This document shows, piece by piece, positions 43,115 through 52,137 of a stretch of 64,000 bases of DNA. Made by a program: the position numbers and the translations under genes. Within the stretch, counting starts at the first letter, position 1. Each line of letters starts with the position of its first letter. The DNA is from JAJFJD01 sp965228695 (lineage in GTDB: Bacteria > Pseudomonadota > Alphaproteobacteria > UBA8366). The notes beneath the pieces were generated by a model, which saw only the letters and a list, made by a program, of their open reading frames with translations, was not told the DNA's origin and made no database searches. The stretch covers positions 4,911,856 through 4,975,855 of the forward strand of contig CBDDIB010000002.1 of NCBI GenBank assembly GCA_965228695.1, in the 5' to 3' direction.

Positions 43115-44493
43115 GGAAACCCTCGCTCGAAGAGTATGCGGGCCCGAAGTACCGGGCGATTTCTCAATCCATCGCCGCCGATATTGCCGAAGGGCGCCTG
43201 GCGTCCGGCGAACGATTACCGCCGCAGCGCGAATTGGCTTGGGCGCTCGGCGTCACCGTCGGCACGGTCAGCCGGGCCTATGCGGACGCAGAACGTGCCG
43301 GGCTGGTCAAGGGCGAGGTCGGGCGCGGCACCTATGTGATGCGCCCCGGCTACCGGCATCAGCACCCCGTGCATGCGGAGCCCGAGCCCGGGCTAATCGA
43401 CCTCACCTTCGCCTTCCCCCCGCCCGGCGCCGAAGAGGAGCACCAACTTGCCGAAACACTGCGGGAGATGTCGTCCGATCCGAACAGCGGCGCATTGCTC
43501 GATTACCAACCGAACGCCGGGACCGAACGCCAACGCGCGGCAGGGGCGCAATGGATAGCGCAGGTGGGGCTCGACGTCACGCCCCAGCAGGTAGTGCAGA
43601 CCGCCGGGGCGCAGCATGCGATCCTCGTGGCGTTAAGCGCTTTGACCCGGCCGGGCGATCGTGTCGTGTCCGAATGTCTGACCTACTCCGGCGTCAAATC
43701 CGTCGCCGCGACGCTTGGGCTGCGGCTCGACGGGCTGACGATGGACGAGAGCGGCGTGATCCCGGGCGCCTTCGAAGACGCCTGCCGGGACGGGCAGGTT
43801 CGTGTGCTCTACTGTATCCCGACCGGCCAGAACCCGACCACGGCCGTGATGCCGGTCGAGCGTCGCGAGGAGATCGCCGACATTGCCCGCCGCCATGACG
43901 TGAGCATTATCGAAGATGACATCCTCGCCTATCTGTTCGACGCCCCGCCGCCACCCGTTGCGAGCTTCGCGCCGGAGCGGAGCTACTACATCACGAGCCT
44001 TTCGAAGACGATCGCACCAGGTTTGAGGGTCGGGTATGTCGCCGCACCCGCCGCGATGAACGACCGGTTGTCCGCTGCCATTTGGGCGACCTGCTGGACC
44101 GCGACCCCGATTACCACCGAGATTGCCGCACGCTGGATCGAGAGCGGTGCTGCGGAACGCATCCTCGACGGCCGGAAACGCGAGATCCAGGCGCGGAAAG
44201 CGATGTGTGATGAAATTCTGCCGGTCGATGGAAAGATGATCCGAAGCGGCCCGATCCATCTCTGGCTGCAACTTCCGGATCCCTGGCGCGCCAACGATTT
44301 CGCCACCGAGGCGCGGCGCCGTCATGTTGCCGTCACCCCCGCCGAAAGTTTCGCCGTCGGCCGCAACAGCACGCCGCATGCGGTCAGGATTTGCTTCGGC
44401 ATGCCGCGCACGCGTGACGAGCTTAGGACCGGCCTGGAGACGATTTCGAATATGCTGGCGGATCCGGCCTGCGCCGGGGCGTCCTTCGCCTAA
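43105..44493 (+). CDS. MocR-type GntR/aminotransferase regulator
   Basis: A 462-residue PLP-dependent regulator. The winged helix (about 12-75: KYRAISQSIAADIAEGRLAS, GERLPPQRELAWALGVTVGT) is joined to a class I aminotransferase-like domain with the PLP Lys in SLSKTIAPGLRVGY. MocR proteins use PLP or an amino acid as effector and often control a divergent gene, here the DUF1127 gene or the phzF/GNAT genes. The start codon lies in a perfect palindrome without a ribosome binding site. The 3' end overlaps that of thiD by 4 bases. Confidence 0.93.
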   Translation: MTIWKPSLEEYAGPKYRAISQSIAADIAEGRLASGERLPPQRELAWALGVTVGTVSRAYADAERAGLVKGEVGRGTYVMRPGYRHQHPVHAEPEPGLIDLTFAFPPPGAEEEHQLAETLREMSSDPNSGALLDYQPNAGTERQRAAGAQWIAQVGLDVTPQQVVQTAGAQHAILVALSALTRPGDRVVSECLTYSGVKSVAATLGLRLDGLTMDESGVIPGAFEDACRDGQVRVLYCIPTGQNPTTAVMPVERREEIADIARRHDVSIIEDDILAYLFDAPPPPVASFAPERSYYITSLSKTIAPGLRVGYVAAPAAMNDRLSAAIWATCWTATPITTEIAARWIESGAAERILDGRKREIQARKAMCDEILPVDGKMIRSGPIHLWLQLPDPWRANDFATEARRRHVAVTPAESFAVGRNSTPHAVRICFGMPRTRDELRTGLETISNMLADPACAGASFA

Positions 44494-45311
44494 CCGTCGA
44501 ACGGCGCGACCGTATGCCCGTGATTGAGCGGCCCGTGCCCAGTGCCGAGCCCCGGCGCGGTGGCGATGGCGACACGGACATAGGCGCGGGCGCGGCGCAC
44601 CGCTTCCGTCAACGCCATTCCCTGCGCCAGCCCGGCGGCGATTGCCGACGCCAGCGTACAGCCGGTGCCATGGGTGTGCGGCGTGTCGATGCGGGTATCC
44701 GGAAAGGTCTCGACCGCACCGTCACGAAACAACACATCGGTGACCCGATCGCCCGGCAGATGCCCGCCCTTCACCAGCACGGCCGCCGGCCCGAGCCCGG
44801 CAATCGCCTGCGCCGCCGCCGCCATGGCGTCCACATCGCCGATTGAGGCCCCGCAGAGCGCTTCGGCTTCCGGGATGTTCGGGGTCAACACCGCCGCCAT
44901 CGGCAGCAGGCGCGCCTTCAGCGCGGACATGGCGGCATCCTCGAGCAGGGAATGCCCGCCCTTGGCGAACATGACCGGATCGACCACCAATGGAATTGCC
45001 GGCGCAACCTCGGCAATCGTGTCGGCGACGGTCTCGATGACCGCCGCGTTGTGCAGCATTCCGGTCTTCAGCGCATCCGCGCCGAGATCGTCCAACACCA
45101 GGCGCATTTGCTGGGCGATGAAGGCCGGGTCGACGCCCATCACATCGAACACGCCTTGGGTGTTCTGCGCGGTCAACGCGGTCACCGCCGTCATCGCGAA
45201 ACCACCGAGTGCGGTGACTGTCTTGAGATCGGCTTGGATGCCCGCGCCGCCGCCGGAATCCGATCCGGCGACAATCAGGACGCGGGCCGATTGCGTGGAC
45301 GTTTCAGTCAC
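44490..45311 (-). CDS. thiD: Hydroxymethylpyrimidine/phosphomethylpyrimidine kinase
   Basis: A 273-residue ribokinase-fold enzyme that phosphorylates HMP and HMP-P in thiamine synthesis. VLIVAGSDSGGGAGIQADLKT opens the protein and binds substrate, VDPVMFAKGGHSLL follows, and DTPHTHGTGCTLASAIAAGLA holds the catalytic Cys/Gly loop. The GTG start overlaps the glmM stop as GTGA, so translation is coupled. No thiamine riboswitch is visible, in keeping with its place at the end of a housekeeping unit. Confidence 0.96.
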   Translation of the reverse strand: MTETSTQSARVLIVAGSDSGGGAGIQADLKTVTALGGFAMTAVTALTAQNTQGVFDVMGVDPAFIAQQMRLVLDDLGADALKTGMLHNAAVIETVADTIAEVAPAIPLVVDPVMFAKGGHSLLEDAAMSALKARLLPMAAVLTPNIPEAEALCGASIGDVDAMAAAAQAIAGLGPAAVLVKGGHLPGDRVTDVLFRDGAVETFPDTRIDTPHTHGTGCTLASAIAAGLAQGMALTEAVRRARAYVRVAIATAPGLGTGHGPLNHGHTVAPFDG

Positions 45312-46654
45312 GAGGCCGCGGTGCGTTTGATCGTATCCACGATGTTGCCGACCACGGAATCGACCAATGCGGGATCGTCGCCTTCGGCCATCACCCGGAT
45401 AACCGGTTCCGTGCCCGAAGGCCGGATCACCAATCGCCCGCCGTCACCCAACTGGGTCTCGCCTTCCGCGATGGCGGCCTTGACCGGTTCCGCGTCGAGC
45501 GGCGCGCCGCCGTTGAATTTCACATTGCGCAGAAGCTGCGGTACCGGCTCGAACACGCGGCAGACCTCACTGACCGGACGCTCTTGTTGGGCGACCACCG
45601 CCAGGACCTGCAGCGCCGCGATCAGCGCGTCGCCAGTGGTCACATAGTCGTTCAGGATGATGTGGCCCGACTGCTCGCCGCCCACGTTGAAATCATGCCG
45701 GCGCATATGTTCAACAACATACCGGTCACCGACCGGCGTGCGCACGAGATCCAACCCGACCGTGCCGAGAAACCGCTCGAACCCGAGGTTCGACATCACG
45801 GTACCGACCACGCCGCCGCCGTTCAGCCGGCCCTGCTGATGCCAGTTCGAGGCGATCAGCGCCATTAATTGGTCGCCGTCCAGGCGCTGCCCATTTTCGT
45901 CGGCGATGATCAGACGGTCTGCATCCCCATCCAGGGCGATACCGATATGCGCGCCATGCGCCACGACCTGTTCGCACATATGCGATGGATCGGTGGCGCC
46001 GCATTTCTTGTTGATGTTCAGCCCGTCCGGCTGCACTGCGATGGGAACGACTTCCGCGCCTAACTCCCAAAACACGCTGGGCGCGACCCGATAGGCGGCG
46101 CCGTTCGCACAATCGACGACGATCTTGAGGCCATCGAGCCGCATGCCGCGTGGGAAAGATTGTTTGACGAATTCGACATACCGCCCCGGCGCATCTTCCA
46201 TGCGGCGCGCCCGGCCGAGGCCCGACGATCCGGCGAGCGTGAAGTCGCCGTTTTCCATCAAAGCCTCGATCTCCGATTCGTCCTCGTCCGACAGCTTGTA
46301 CCCGTCGGGGCCGAACAGCTTGATGCCGTTGTCCTGATAGAGGTTATGCGACGCGGAGATCACCACGCCGAGGTCCGCCCGGAGCGATCGGGTCAGCATC
46401 GCCACCGCCGGGGTCGGCATCGGCCCGACCAGCGCTACGTCCATGCCCATTCCGACGAAACCCGCGGTCAGCGCCGGTTCCAACATATAGCCGGACAGCC
46501 GTGTGTCCTTGCCGATAACGACGGTGTGGCGATGGTCGCCGCGCTTGAACCGTTCCGCCGCGGCCATCGCAAGGCGCAGAACCGTTTGCGGCGTAATGGG
46601 TTCTTCGTTGGCTAATCCGCGGACACCGTCCGTGCCGAAGAACTTGCGGCTCAT
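45308..46654 (-). CDS. glmM: Phosphoglucosamine mutase
   Basis: A 448-residue enzyme converting glucosamine-6-phosphate to glucosamine-1-phosphate for UDP-GlcNAc, peptidoglycan and LPS. KFFGTDGVRG is the start, the phospho-accepting Ser102 is in VISASHN, the Mg loop DGDADR follows in the middle, and RPSGTEPVIRVM binds phosphate at the end. ATG at 46654 with GGAGGAGG upstream is preferred to an earlier in-frame start. folP, often found between ftsH and glmM, is absent. Confidence 0.97.
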   Translation of the reverse strand: MSRKFFGTDGVRGLANEEPITPQTVLRLAMAAAERFKRGDHRHTVVIGKDTRLSGYMLEPALTAGFVGMGMDVALVGPMPTPAVAMLTRSLRADLGVVISASHNLYQDNGIKLFGPDGYKLSDEDESEIEALMENGDFTLAGSSGLGRARRMEDAPGRYVEFVKQSFPRGMRLDGLKIVVDCANGAAYRVAPSVFWELGAEVVPIAVQPDGLNINKKCGATDPSHMCEQVVAHGAHIGIALDGDADRLIIADENGQRLDGDQLMALIASNWHQQGRLNGGGVVGTVMSNLGFERFLGTVGLDLVRTPVGDRYVVEHMRRHDFNVGGEQSGHIILNDYVTTGDALIAALQVLAVVAQQERPVSEVCRVFEPVPQLLRNVKFNGGAPLDAEPVKAAIAEGETQLGDGGRLVIRPSGTEPVIRVMAEGDDPALVDSVVGNIVDTIKRTAAS

Positions 46655-46780
46655 GACCTCCTCCACCTTAATCCCGCCGTCGCGGCGCAAAACGGCGATG
46701 CGGATACCGGTAGACGGACCGCAGCGCCGAAATACGGCTGATTGCGCTGTTTAACGGGGAAATTGGGCGCTGACAAGGCA

Positions 46781-46809
46781 ACGGCCCGCCGATTTTCTCA
46801 GCGGGCCGT
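46781..46809. terminator. Hairpin between ftsH and glmM
   Basis: ACGGCCCGC and GCGGGCCGT form a perfect 9-base-pair stem with an 11-base loop, 15 bases after the ftsH stop. On the minus strand it is followed by TTGCCTTGT rather than a pure T-run, so it may be a weak terminator or an mRNA 3'-end stabiliser. Confidence 0.6.
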
Positions 46810-46824
46810 CAACCGTCAGCCGTG

Positions 46825-48759
46825 TTATCCGCCCTGCGGTTCGGGTTCCGGGCCGGGCCCGACCGGGCCGCTGGCGCCACCGGTTCCATCGGTTGTCGGA
46901 ACCGAGGAGCGAACCCCGCTCGGCGGCGGCGTGTCGTCGTCCTTCTCGCGGACGATCTCCTCACCGCGCAGCAGCGCATTGATTTCGTCACCGGACAGCG
47001 TCTCATATTCAAGCAACGCCTTGGCGAGCGTATGCAGATCGTCGATGTTGTCGGTAAGGATCTTCCGGCATTGGCTGTCGGCGCTATCGACGATGTCCCT
47101 AACTTCCTTGTCGATCACCTCCGCCGTCGCGTCGGAGACACTCTTGGTCTGCGCCACGGAATGGCCGAGGAAAATCTCTTCCTGGTTTTCGTTGTAGCGC
47201 AGCGGGCCGAGCTTATCGCTCATGCCCCATTCGGTGACCATCTTGCGGGCAATGTCAGTCGCCTGCGCGATATCGTTCGAGGCGCCCGTCGTTACCTTCT
47301 CGCGCCCGAAGATAAGGTCTTCCGCGACGCGTCCGCCCATCGCCACCACGAGATTGGCCTCGAGCTGGTCGCGCGACATGGCGTATTGATCCTTTTCCGG
47401 CAGCCGCATCACCATGCCGAGCGCGCGGCCGCGCGGAATGATCGTCGCCTTGTGGATCGGGTCGGACGCTTCGCAGTGAAGCGAGGCAATGGCGTGACCG
47501 GATTCGTGATAAGCGGTCAAGCGCTTCTCTTCCTCGGTCATAACCATGGAGCGCCGTTCGGTGCCCATCATGACCTTGTCCTTGGCGTCCTCCAGCTCCT
47601 GCATGGAGACGACGCGGCGGTTCTTTCGCGCCGCCAGCAAAGCCGCCTCGTTCACCAGATTTGCGAGATCGGCGCCGGAGAATCCAGGCGTTCCGCGGGC
47701 GATGATGCGGGCGTCGACATTCGGCGCGAGCGGCACCTTCCGCAAATGGACCTTCAAAATCTTCTCGCGGCCCAATACGTCCGGATTCGGCACCACGACC
47801 TGACGGTCGAAACGGCCGGGTCGCAGGAGCGCCGGGTCCAGAACATCGGGACGGTTGGTCGCGGCAATCAGAATGACACCCTCGTTCGCCTCGAAGCCGT
47901 CCATCTCGACCAGCAACTGGTTCAGCGTCTGTTCGCGTTCGTCGTTGCCGCCGCCAAGACCGGCGCCGCGATGACGACCGACGGCGTCGATTTCATCGAT
48001 GAACACCAGACAGGGAGCATTCTTCTTCGCCTGCTCGAACATGTCGCGCACGCGCGATGCGCCGACACCAACGAACATTTCGACGAATTCGGAACCGGAA
48101 ATCGTGAAGAACGGCACATTCGCTTCGCCGGCGATGGCACGGGCCAGCAGCGTCTTACCGGTACCCGGCGGGCCGACCAGCAGCACGCCCTTCGGTATGC
48201 GGCCGCCGAGCCGTTGGAATTTCTGTGGATCGCGCAGGAATTCGACGATTTCTTCGAGCTCCTGCTTGGCCTCGTCGATGCCGGCTACATCCTCGAACGT
48301 GACGCGGCCGGTCTTCTCCGTCAGCAGACGCGCCCGCGATTTGCCGAAGCCCATGGCGCGGCCGCCACCGGACTGCATCTGGCGCATGAAGAAAATCCAA
48401 ACGCCGATCAGCAGCAGGATCGGGAACCAGTTCAGCAGCACCGCGAACAGCGTCGGCATGCCTTCTTCCGGCGGCTCCGCCTCAATCGTCACTTTGTGTT
48501 TGACGAGTTTGTCGACGAGGTTCGGGTCATCGGGCGCATTGGTGACGAAATTCGCCCCGGCGTTATCGATGATCGAAATCTTACGGCCTTCGATCGTGAC
48601 TTTCTTGACGTCACCCGCTTCCACCTTGTCGAGGAAGGCGGAATACGGAATCGGCATATCCGCCGACCGATGCGTCGATCCCTGAAATAGATTAAAGAGC
48701 CCGATCAGAAGGATCAGGATCACAATCCAAAGTGCTATATTCCTGCCGAACAGCGCCAA
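46825..48759 (-). CDS. ftsH: ATP-dependent zinc metalloprotease FtsH
   Basis: A 644-residue inner-membrane AAA+ protease that degrades misassembled membrane proteins and short-lived regulators. Membrane helices at about 7-25 and 101-123 flank the periplasmic domain. The AAA module has Walker A GPPGTGKT, Walker B CLVFIDEIDAVG and the second region of homology NRPDVLDPALLRPGRFDR. The zinc site is HESGH with the third ligand downstream in a Glu/Asp-containing helix. The C-terminal tail is Gly/Pro-rich and disordered. The start is TTG: an in-frame TAA lies just upstream, and FtsH similarity begins at LFGRNIALW. Confidence 0.97.
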   Translation of the reverse strand: MALFGRNIALWIVILILLIGLFNLFQGSTHRSADMPIPYSAFLDKVEAGDVKKVTIEGRKISIIDNAGANFVTNAPDDPNLVDKLVKHKVTIEAEPPEEGMPTLFAVLLNWFPILLLIGVWIFFMRQMQSGGGRAMGFGKSRARLLTEKTGRVTFEDVAGIDEAKQELEEIVEFLRDPQKFQRLGGRIPKGVLLVGPPGTGKTLLARAIAGEANVPFFTISGSEFVEMFVGVGASRVRDMFEQAKKNAPCLVFIDEIDAVGRHRGAGLGGGNDEREQTLNQLLVEMDGFEANEGVILIAATNRPDVLDPALLRPGRFDRQVVVPNPDVLGREKILKVHLRKVPLAPNVDARIIARGTPGFSGADLANLVNEAALLAARKNRRVVSMQELEDAKDKVMMGTERRSMVMTEEEKRLTAYHESGHAIASLHCEASDPIHKATIIPRGRALGMVMRLPEKDQYAMSRDQLEANLVVAMGGRVAEDLIFGREKVTTGASNDIAQATDIARKMVTEWGMSDKLGPLRYNENQEEIFLGHSVAQTKSVSDATAEVIDKEVRDIVDSADSQCRKILTDNIDDLHTLAKALLEYETLSGDEINALLRGEEIVREKDDDTPPPSGVRSSVPTTDGTGGASGPVGPGPEPEPQGG

Positions 48760-48860
48760 GTCTCCATCGGTTTAGCGGCCAAATATTGGAGTCCTACAGG
48801 CGCTTTGCGCCGGTCGCCATCCTGGCCTAATCCTTCAATAACACAAAGCCATACCGCGGG

Positions 48861-50219
48861 TTAAGCATTTGCTACCGAGCCTGATTCCGCAACCCGGGCC
48901 GAACTGAGGGGCCGGACCGGCGCGAACCGTAAATCCCGAACGCGAGGGGGGACGAATTCGGTCCCGCGATATACATAATTCAAGTGGGGTACGAACGCGA
49001 CCACGTCAAGATGCCAAAAAGTAGGAAGCGACGGGCGGACGGCCGCCGGAATCGCAGTTTTCCGCATTTCCGGGCTTGCCTTGACGATTTCGGCCCACCC
49101 CTTTCGACCAAGCCGGCGCAGCTCGAAACGCGGGTCGCCATCGACGGAAATCCTGAATCGGCCGTCCCAATGGACATCGCCGTCCGCCGAAATCGCTTCC
49201 TTCGCCGCCCGCGGCTCACGGCAGATCAACACTTGGTCATGCACCGGCGCGATACGGCATCCCATCAAAGTCCGCGCGCTTTCGAGCCCCAACGGCCCCG
49301 TCAGCGCGGCATACAGCCGCTCCAGCCGCTCCAGCCGCGGCGGATAGGGCGTACCACCAATGCAACCGAGCATGCGCGCCAGAGCCCGCAGCGCGACCTC
49401 CTCGGGCGCGGCGCACAGAGCGGCCCGGTCCAGATATCCATATCCTTCGGGACGGAGCGACGCCGATCGCGCCAGTAGATCGGCCGCTCCCTGGTCGAGC
49501 GCCCGTCGGGCGCGCGCCATCCGCCGGGCCGTATCGCACAACCGCCGCATTGAAAGCCCTTCCGAAGCAAGCATCGGCGCCGCCTTGCGGAACCGCACGC
49601 GCGCGAACGACACGTTTTCGTTCGACGGATCGTCGACGAATTCCGCGTCGGCCGCGGCCAGGGTTGACCGAAGCCGCGCCTTCGGCAGATCGAGGAAGGG
49701 CCTAAGCAATCGGACCGATGCGGTTTCGACGACCGGCGTCATTGCCGCCAGTCCGTCGACACCGCTGCCGCGGGTCAGGCGAAGCAACACGGTTTCCGCC
49801 TGATCCTCACCATGATGCGCCAAGCCGAGATGCAGCACATCGTGCCGGACACACCAGCGCGACATCAGATCGTACCGGACGGCACGGGCCGCCGCCTGCA
49901 GGTTTCCGGCGATCGGCGTCTCGGCCCGGGTTAGAATCTCATGGGGAATGTTTCGACCTTGTAGCCAATCGGCGACGCGGTTCGCCTCCGCCGTGGAATC
50001 CGGGCGCAACCGGTGATCGACCGTCAACGCGGTCACCATCCCACCCTGCACAGTCGCCCAATCATGCATCAAAAGCGTCAGCGCAAGACTGTCGGCGCCG
50101 CCGGAACACCCGACAGCCAGCCGCGGGGCGGATTCGAACGGTCCGACCGCATTCATCAAACAGGCGAATTCGTCGCGCCCGATAGGCGCGTCGACGGTGA
50201 CTTCGCTTTCCACTGTCAT
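48861..50219 (-). CDS. tilS: tRNA(Ile)-lysidine synthase
   Basis: A 452-residue N-type ATP pyrophosphatase that converts C34 of the CAU-anticodon tRNA-Ile to lysidine, so that it reads AUA. The PP-loop GCSGGADSLALTLLMHDW is at about 38-55. LHLGLAHHGEDQAETVLLRLTRGSGVDGL is the conserved core, and the C-terminal part (about 380-440) is the substrate-recognition domain. Somewhat long but normal for the group. It sits between cpoB and ftsH as in related genomes. Confidence 0.95.
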   Translation of the reverse strand: MTVESEVTVDAPIGRDEFACLMNAVGPFESAPRLAVGCSGGADSLALTLLMHDWATVQGGMVTALTVDHRLRPDSTAEANRVADWLQGRNIPHEILTRAETPIAGNLQAAARAVRYDLMSRWCVRHDVLHLGLAHHGEDQAETVLLRLTRGSGVDGLAAMTPVVETASVRLLRPFLDLPKARLRSTLAAADAEFVDDPSNENVSFARVRFRKAAPMLASEGLSMRRLCDTARRMARARRALDQGAADLLARSASLRPEGYGYLDRAALCAAPEEVALRALARMLGCIGGTPYPPRLERLERLYAALTGPLGLESARTLMGCRIAPVHDQVLICREPRAAKEAISADGDVHWDGRFRISVDGDPRFELRRLGRKGWAEIVKASPEMRKTAIPAAVRPSLPTFWHLDVVAFVPHLNYVYRGTEFVPPRVRDLRFAPVRPLSSARVAESGSVANA

Positions 50220-50229
50220 CGCTCGACGG

Positions 50230-51357
50230 TTAAGAGCAGCCGCTGGTCTTCATCTCGCTCTTGGCGTTGGCGAGTAATCGCTTGTTGGCTTTCGGAAAAG
50301 ATTTCACCAACTTTTTCCACGCCGCGCAGGCCGGTTTCTTTTCGTTTATCCCGGACAGTGATTTCCCCAGTTTGAAAAGACTGTCCGGCGCTTTGTTGCC
50401 CTTCGGATACTTCTTGTATCCGTCCAGGAAAACCCGGGCGGCTTCCGCGTAGTCATTTCGGAAGTAATGGGTCTCGCCCAGCCAATAAAGCGCGTTGCTC
50501 GCCAGCGGGCTATCCGGATTGCCGTCGACGAAACCCTTGAACGCGGCTGCCGCGGCGGCGAAATCGCGCCGCTGCAACAATCCGAACGCGCGATCATATT
50601 GCTGACGCGGCGTTTCGGACGCATTGCCCGCCGAAGCGATCTGAGAGCCCGCGGGCGCGTCCGGCATCGATTTCACCGGCGGCTTTACGACCGTCGCACC
50701 ACCGGACCGCGACAACGTGCCAAGGACTTGTTGGCCGGGCTGCAGTGGCTTTCCCGAAGCGGTCCTGCCACCCGGACCGACACCGGTGATTGGCTTGATC
50801 CCTTTGGCGGAAGACCCGGCCTGTCCCGACCCCGCCGCGGCGGTCGCTTGCGTGCTGCCCGACGGCAGGCTGCCGGATTTCTGTCCGCCGGCCCCGTTTT
50901 CGAGCGCCCGGAACCGCTGATCCACATCGGAGATCAACTTTTCGAGCCGATCCTTTATCGAGTTGACTCCGAACTCGACTTCTTCGACACGGCCGGTCAA
51001 ATCCCGCATCTGGCTTTGCAGGTTCTGAATCTGAACCTGCATCCGCGAGACCGACGCGCTATCGCCGCCGGCCGACGGGGCGGCTCCTTCGATCGGATCG
51101 CGCTTCGGTGCCTTGCCGGAATAGACATAGGCCTGCAGGTCGCTGAGATCCCGCCGCATGCGTTGCAGCTGCAACGCCAATTCGGAATCCTGCGCCGCCG
51201 CCGGACCGGCCAAGATAGCCATAAATACGGCTAACGCGCCGGGCAGGAACCGGCGCGCAATACCCGGAAACCGATTGCGGCGTGGACACGTGCGCACCGC
51301 CAGACACGGTAGTCCGGCGGCCCCACTAGAAATCTGAAACATCTGTCGCCCGTTCAT
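50230..51357 (-). CDS. cpoB: Tol-Pal system protein CpoB (YbgF)
   Basis: A 375-residue periplasmic protein that coordinates peptidoglycan synthesis with Tol-driven outer-membrane constriction. A hydrophobic signal segment at about 37-54 ends at GPAAAQD; the preceding 36 residues are unusually long, so the start may lie further in. A coiled-coil trimerisation region spans about 60-145 (LQLQRMRRDLSDLQ and VQIQNLQSQMRDL). After a Gly/Pro-rich linker come TPR-like repeats from about 250 (YDRAFGLLQRRDFAAAAAAF, GETHYFRNDYAEAARVF). Confidence 0.93.
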   Translation of the reverse strand: MNGRQMFQISSGAAGLPCLAVRTCPRRNRFPGIARRFLPGALAVFMAILAGPAAAQDSELALQLQRMRRDLSDLQAYVYSGKAPKRDPIEGAAPSAGGDSASVSRMQVQIQNLQSQMRDLTGRVEEVEFGVNSIKDRLEKLISDVDQRFRALENGAGGQKSGSLPSGSTQATAAAGSGQAGSSAKGIKPITGVGPGGRTASGKPLQPGQQVLGTLSRSGGATVVKPPVKSMPDAPAGSQIASAGNASETPRQQYDRAFGLLQRRDFAAAAAAFKGFVDGNPDSPLASNALYWLGETHYFRNDYAEAARVFLDGYKKYPKGNKAPDSLFKLGKSLSGINEKKPACAAWKKLVKSFPKANKRLLANAKSEMKTSGCS

Positions 51358-51407
51358 AATTACATCTTACCGGGCGAAGACGGCTGGTGTACGACGACAG
51401 CTGCAAA

Positions 51408-51429
51408 GGCGATCACCGGAGTGATCGCC
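51408..51429 (-). terminator. Hairpin downstream of pal
   Basis: GGCGATCAC and GTGATCGCC form a perfect 9-base-pair stem with a 4-base loop, extended by flanking CTGCA/TGCAG pairing. On the minus strand it is followed by TTT. It lies 13 bases after the pal stop, so it likely ends or attenuates the tolQRAB-pal transcript before cpoB. Confidence 0.65.
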
Positions 51430-51441
51430 GTCTGCAGTTCG

Positions 51442-51969
51442 TCAGCTCTTCGCCCCACCGGTGATCGTGGTAACGGAACGCCGGTTTTGCGACCAAGCCC
51501 ATTCGTTCGAACCAAGGACCGCGGGACGCTCCTTACCGTAACTGATGGTCTTGACGCGGTTCGCCGCGATCCCTTTGCTGATCAGGTAGTCTTTCACAGC
51601 GTTTGCCCGCCGATCGCCCAATGCCAAGTTGTACTCACGCGTTCCGCGTTCGTCGGCATGGCCTTCGACCGTGATCGTCGCGGTAGAAATCCGGGACAGC
51701 CAAGCTGCTTGTTTGTCCAGAGTTTCCTGCGCTTTGGCCGTCAGCGTGGAGCTGTCAAAGTCAAAGAATACGCGGTCGCCAACGTTGACGATAAAGTCCT
51801 GTATCGAACCTGGAACGACCTGTACGGGTGCACTGCCGGACGCCGACCCCCCAGTCGTCGTCTGCGCCGCAGCGCCGCCACCTGTCTGGCCGTCGGTGTC
51901 TTCTGGGTCGGTCGCACACGCCGACACCAGCAACAACGCCGCCAGCAGGCTTAAAAGTTTAAACCGCAT
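51442..51969 (-). CDS. pal: Peptidoglycan-associated lipoprotein Pal
   Basis: A 175-residue outer-membrane lipoprotein. The signal peptide ends in the lipobox LVSAC, with Cys18 as the lipid-bearing residue. A short Gly/Ala-rich linker follows, then an OmpA-like domain (about 65-175) with VFFDFDSSTLTAKAQETLD and the peptidoglycan-binding TVEGHADERGTREYNLALGDRRA. It anchors the outer membrane to the cell wall and binds TolB. GAGGGGG precedes the ATG. A 168-base AT-rich spacer separates it from tolB and may carry its own promoter. Confidence 0.97.
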   Translation of the reverse strand: MRFKLLSLLAALLLVSACATDPEDTDGQTGGGAAAQTTTGGSASGSAPVQVVPGSIQDFIVNVGDRVFFDFDSSTLTAKAQETLDKQAAWLSRISTATITVEGHADERGTREYNLALGDRRANAVKDYLISKGIAANRVKTISYGKERPAVLGSNEWAWSQNRRSVTTITGGAKS

Positions 51970-52137
51970 CTAAAATACCCCCTCGGAGGACAAACAAAAA
52001 GTTCCCGCGCCGACAATAGGTCGACGATCCAAACTTAAACAGTCATCCTTTGAAACACAACAGGTGAATACTAAAAAATAACTCTGTTGCACCAAAGCAA
52101 TATCTGCCATTTTCTTGCCTGAATTCTGACACATACT

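Noticed and set aside
44490..46654. Thiamine riboswitch upstream of thiD
   Set aside because: thiD starts inside the glmM stop codon, leaving no leader, and no THI-box-like sequence is visible.
46822..48690. Open frame of over 600 codons antisense to ftsH
   Set aside because: High-GC codon bias leaves the complementary frame open; the product is His/Arg/Asp-rich without domains, and the sense strand encodes a full FtsH.
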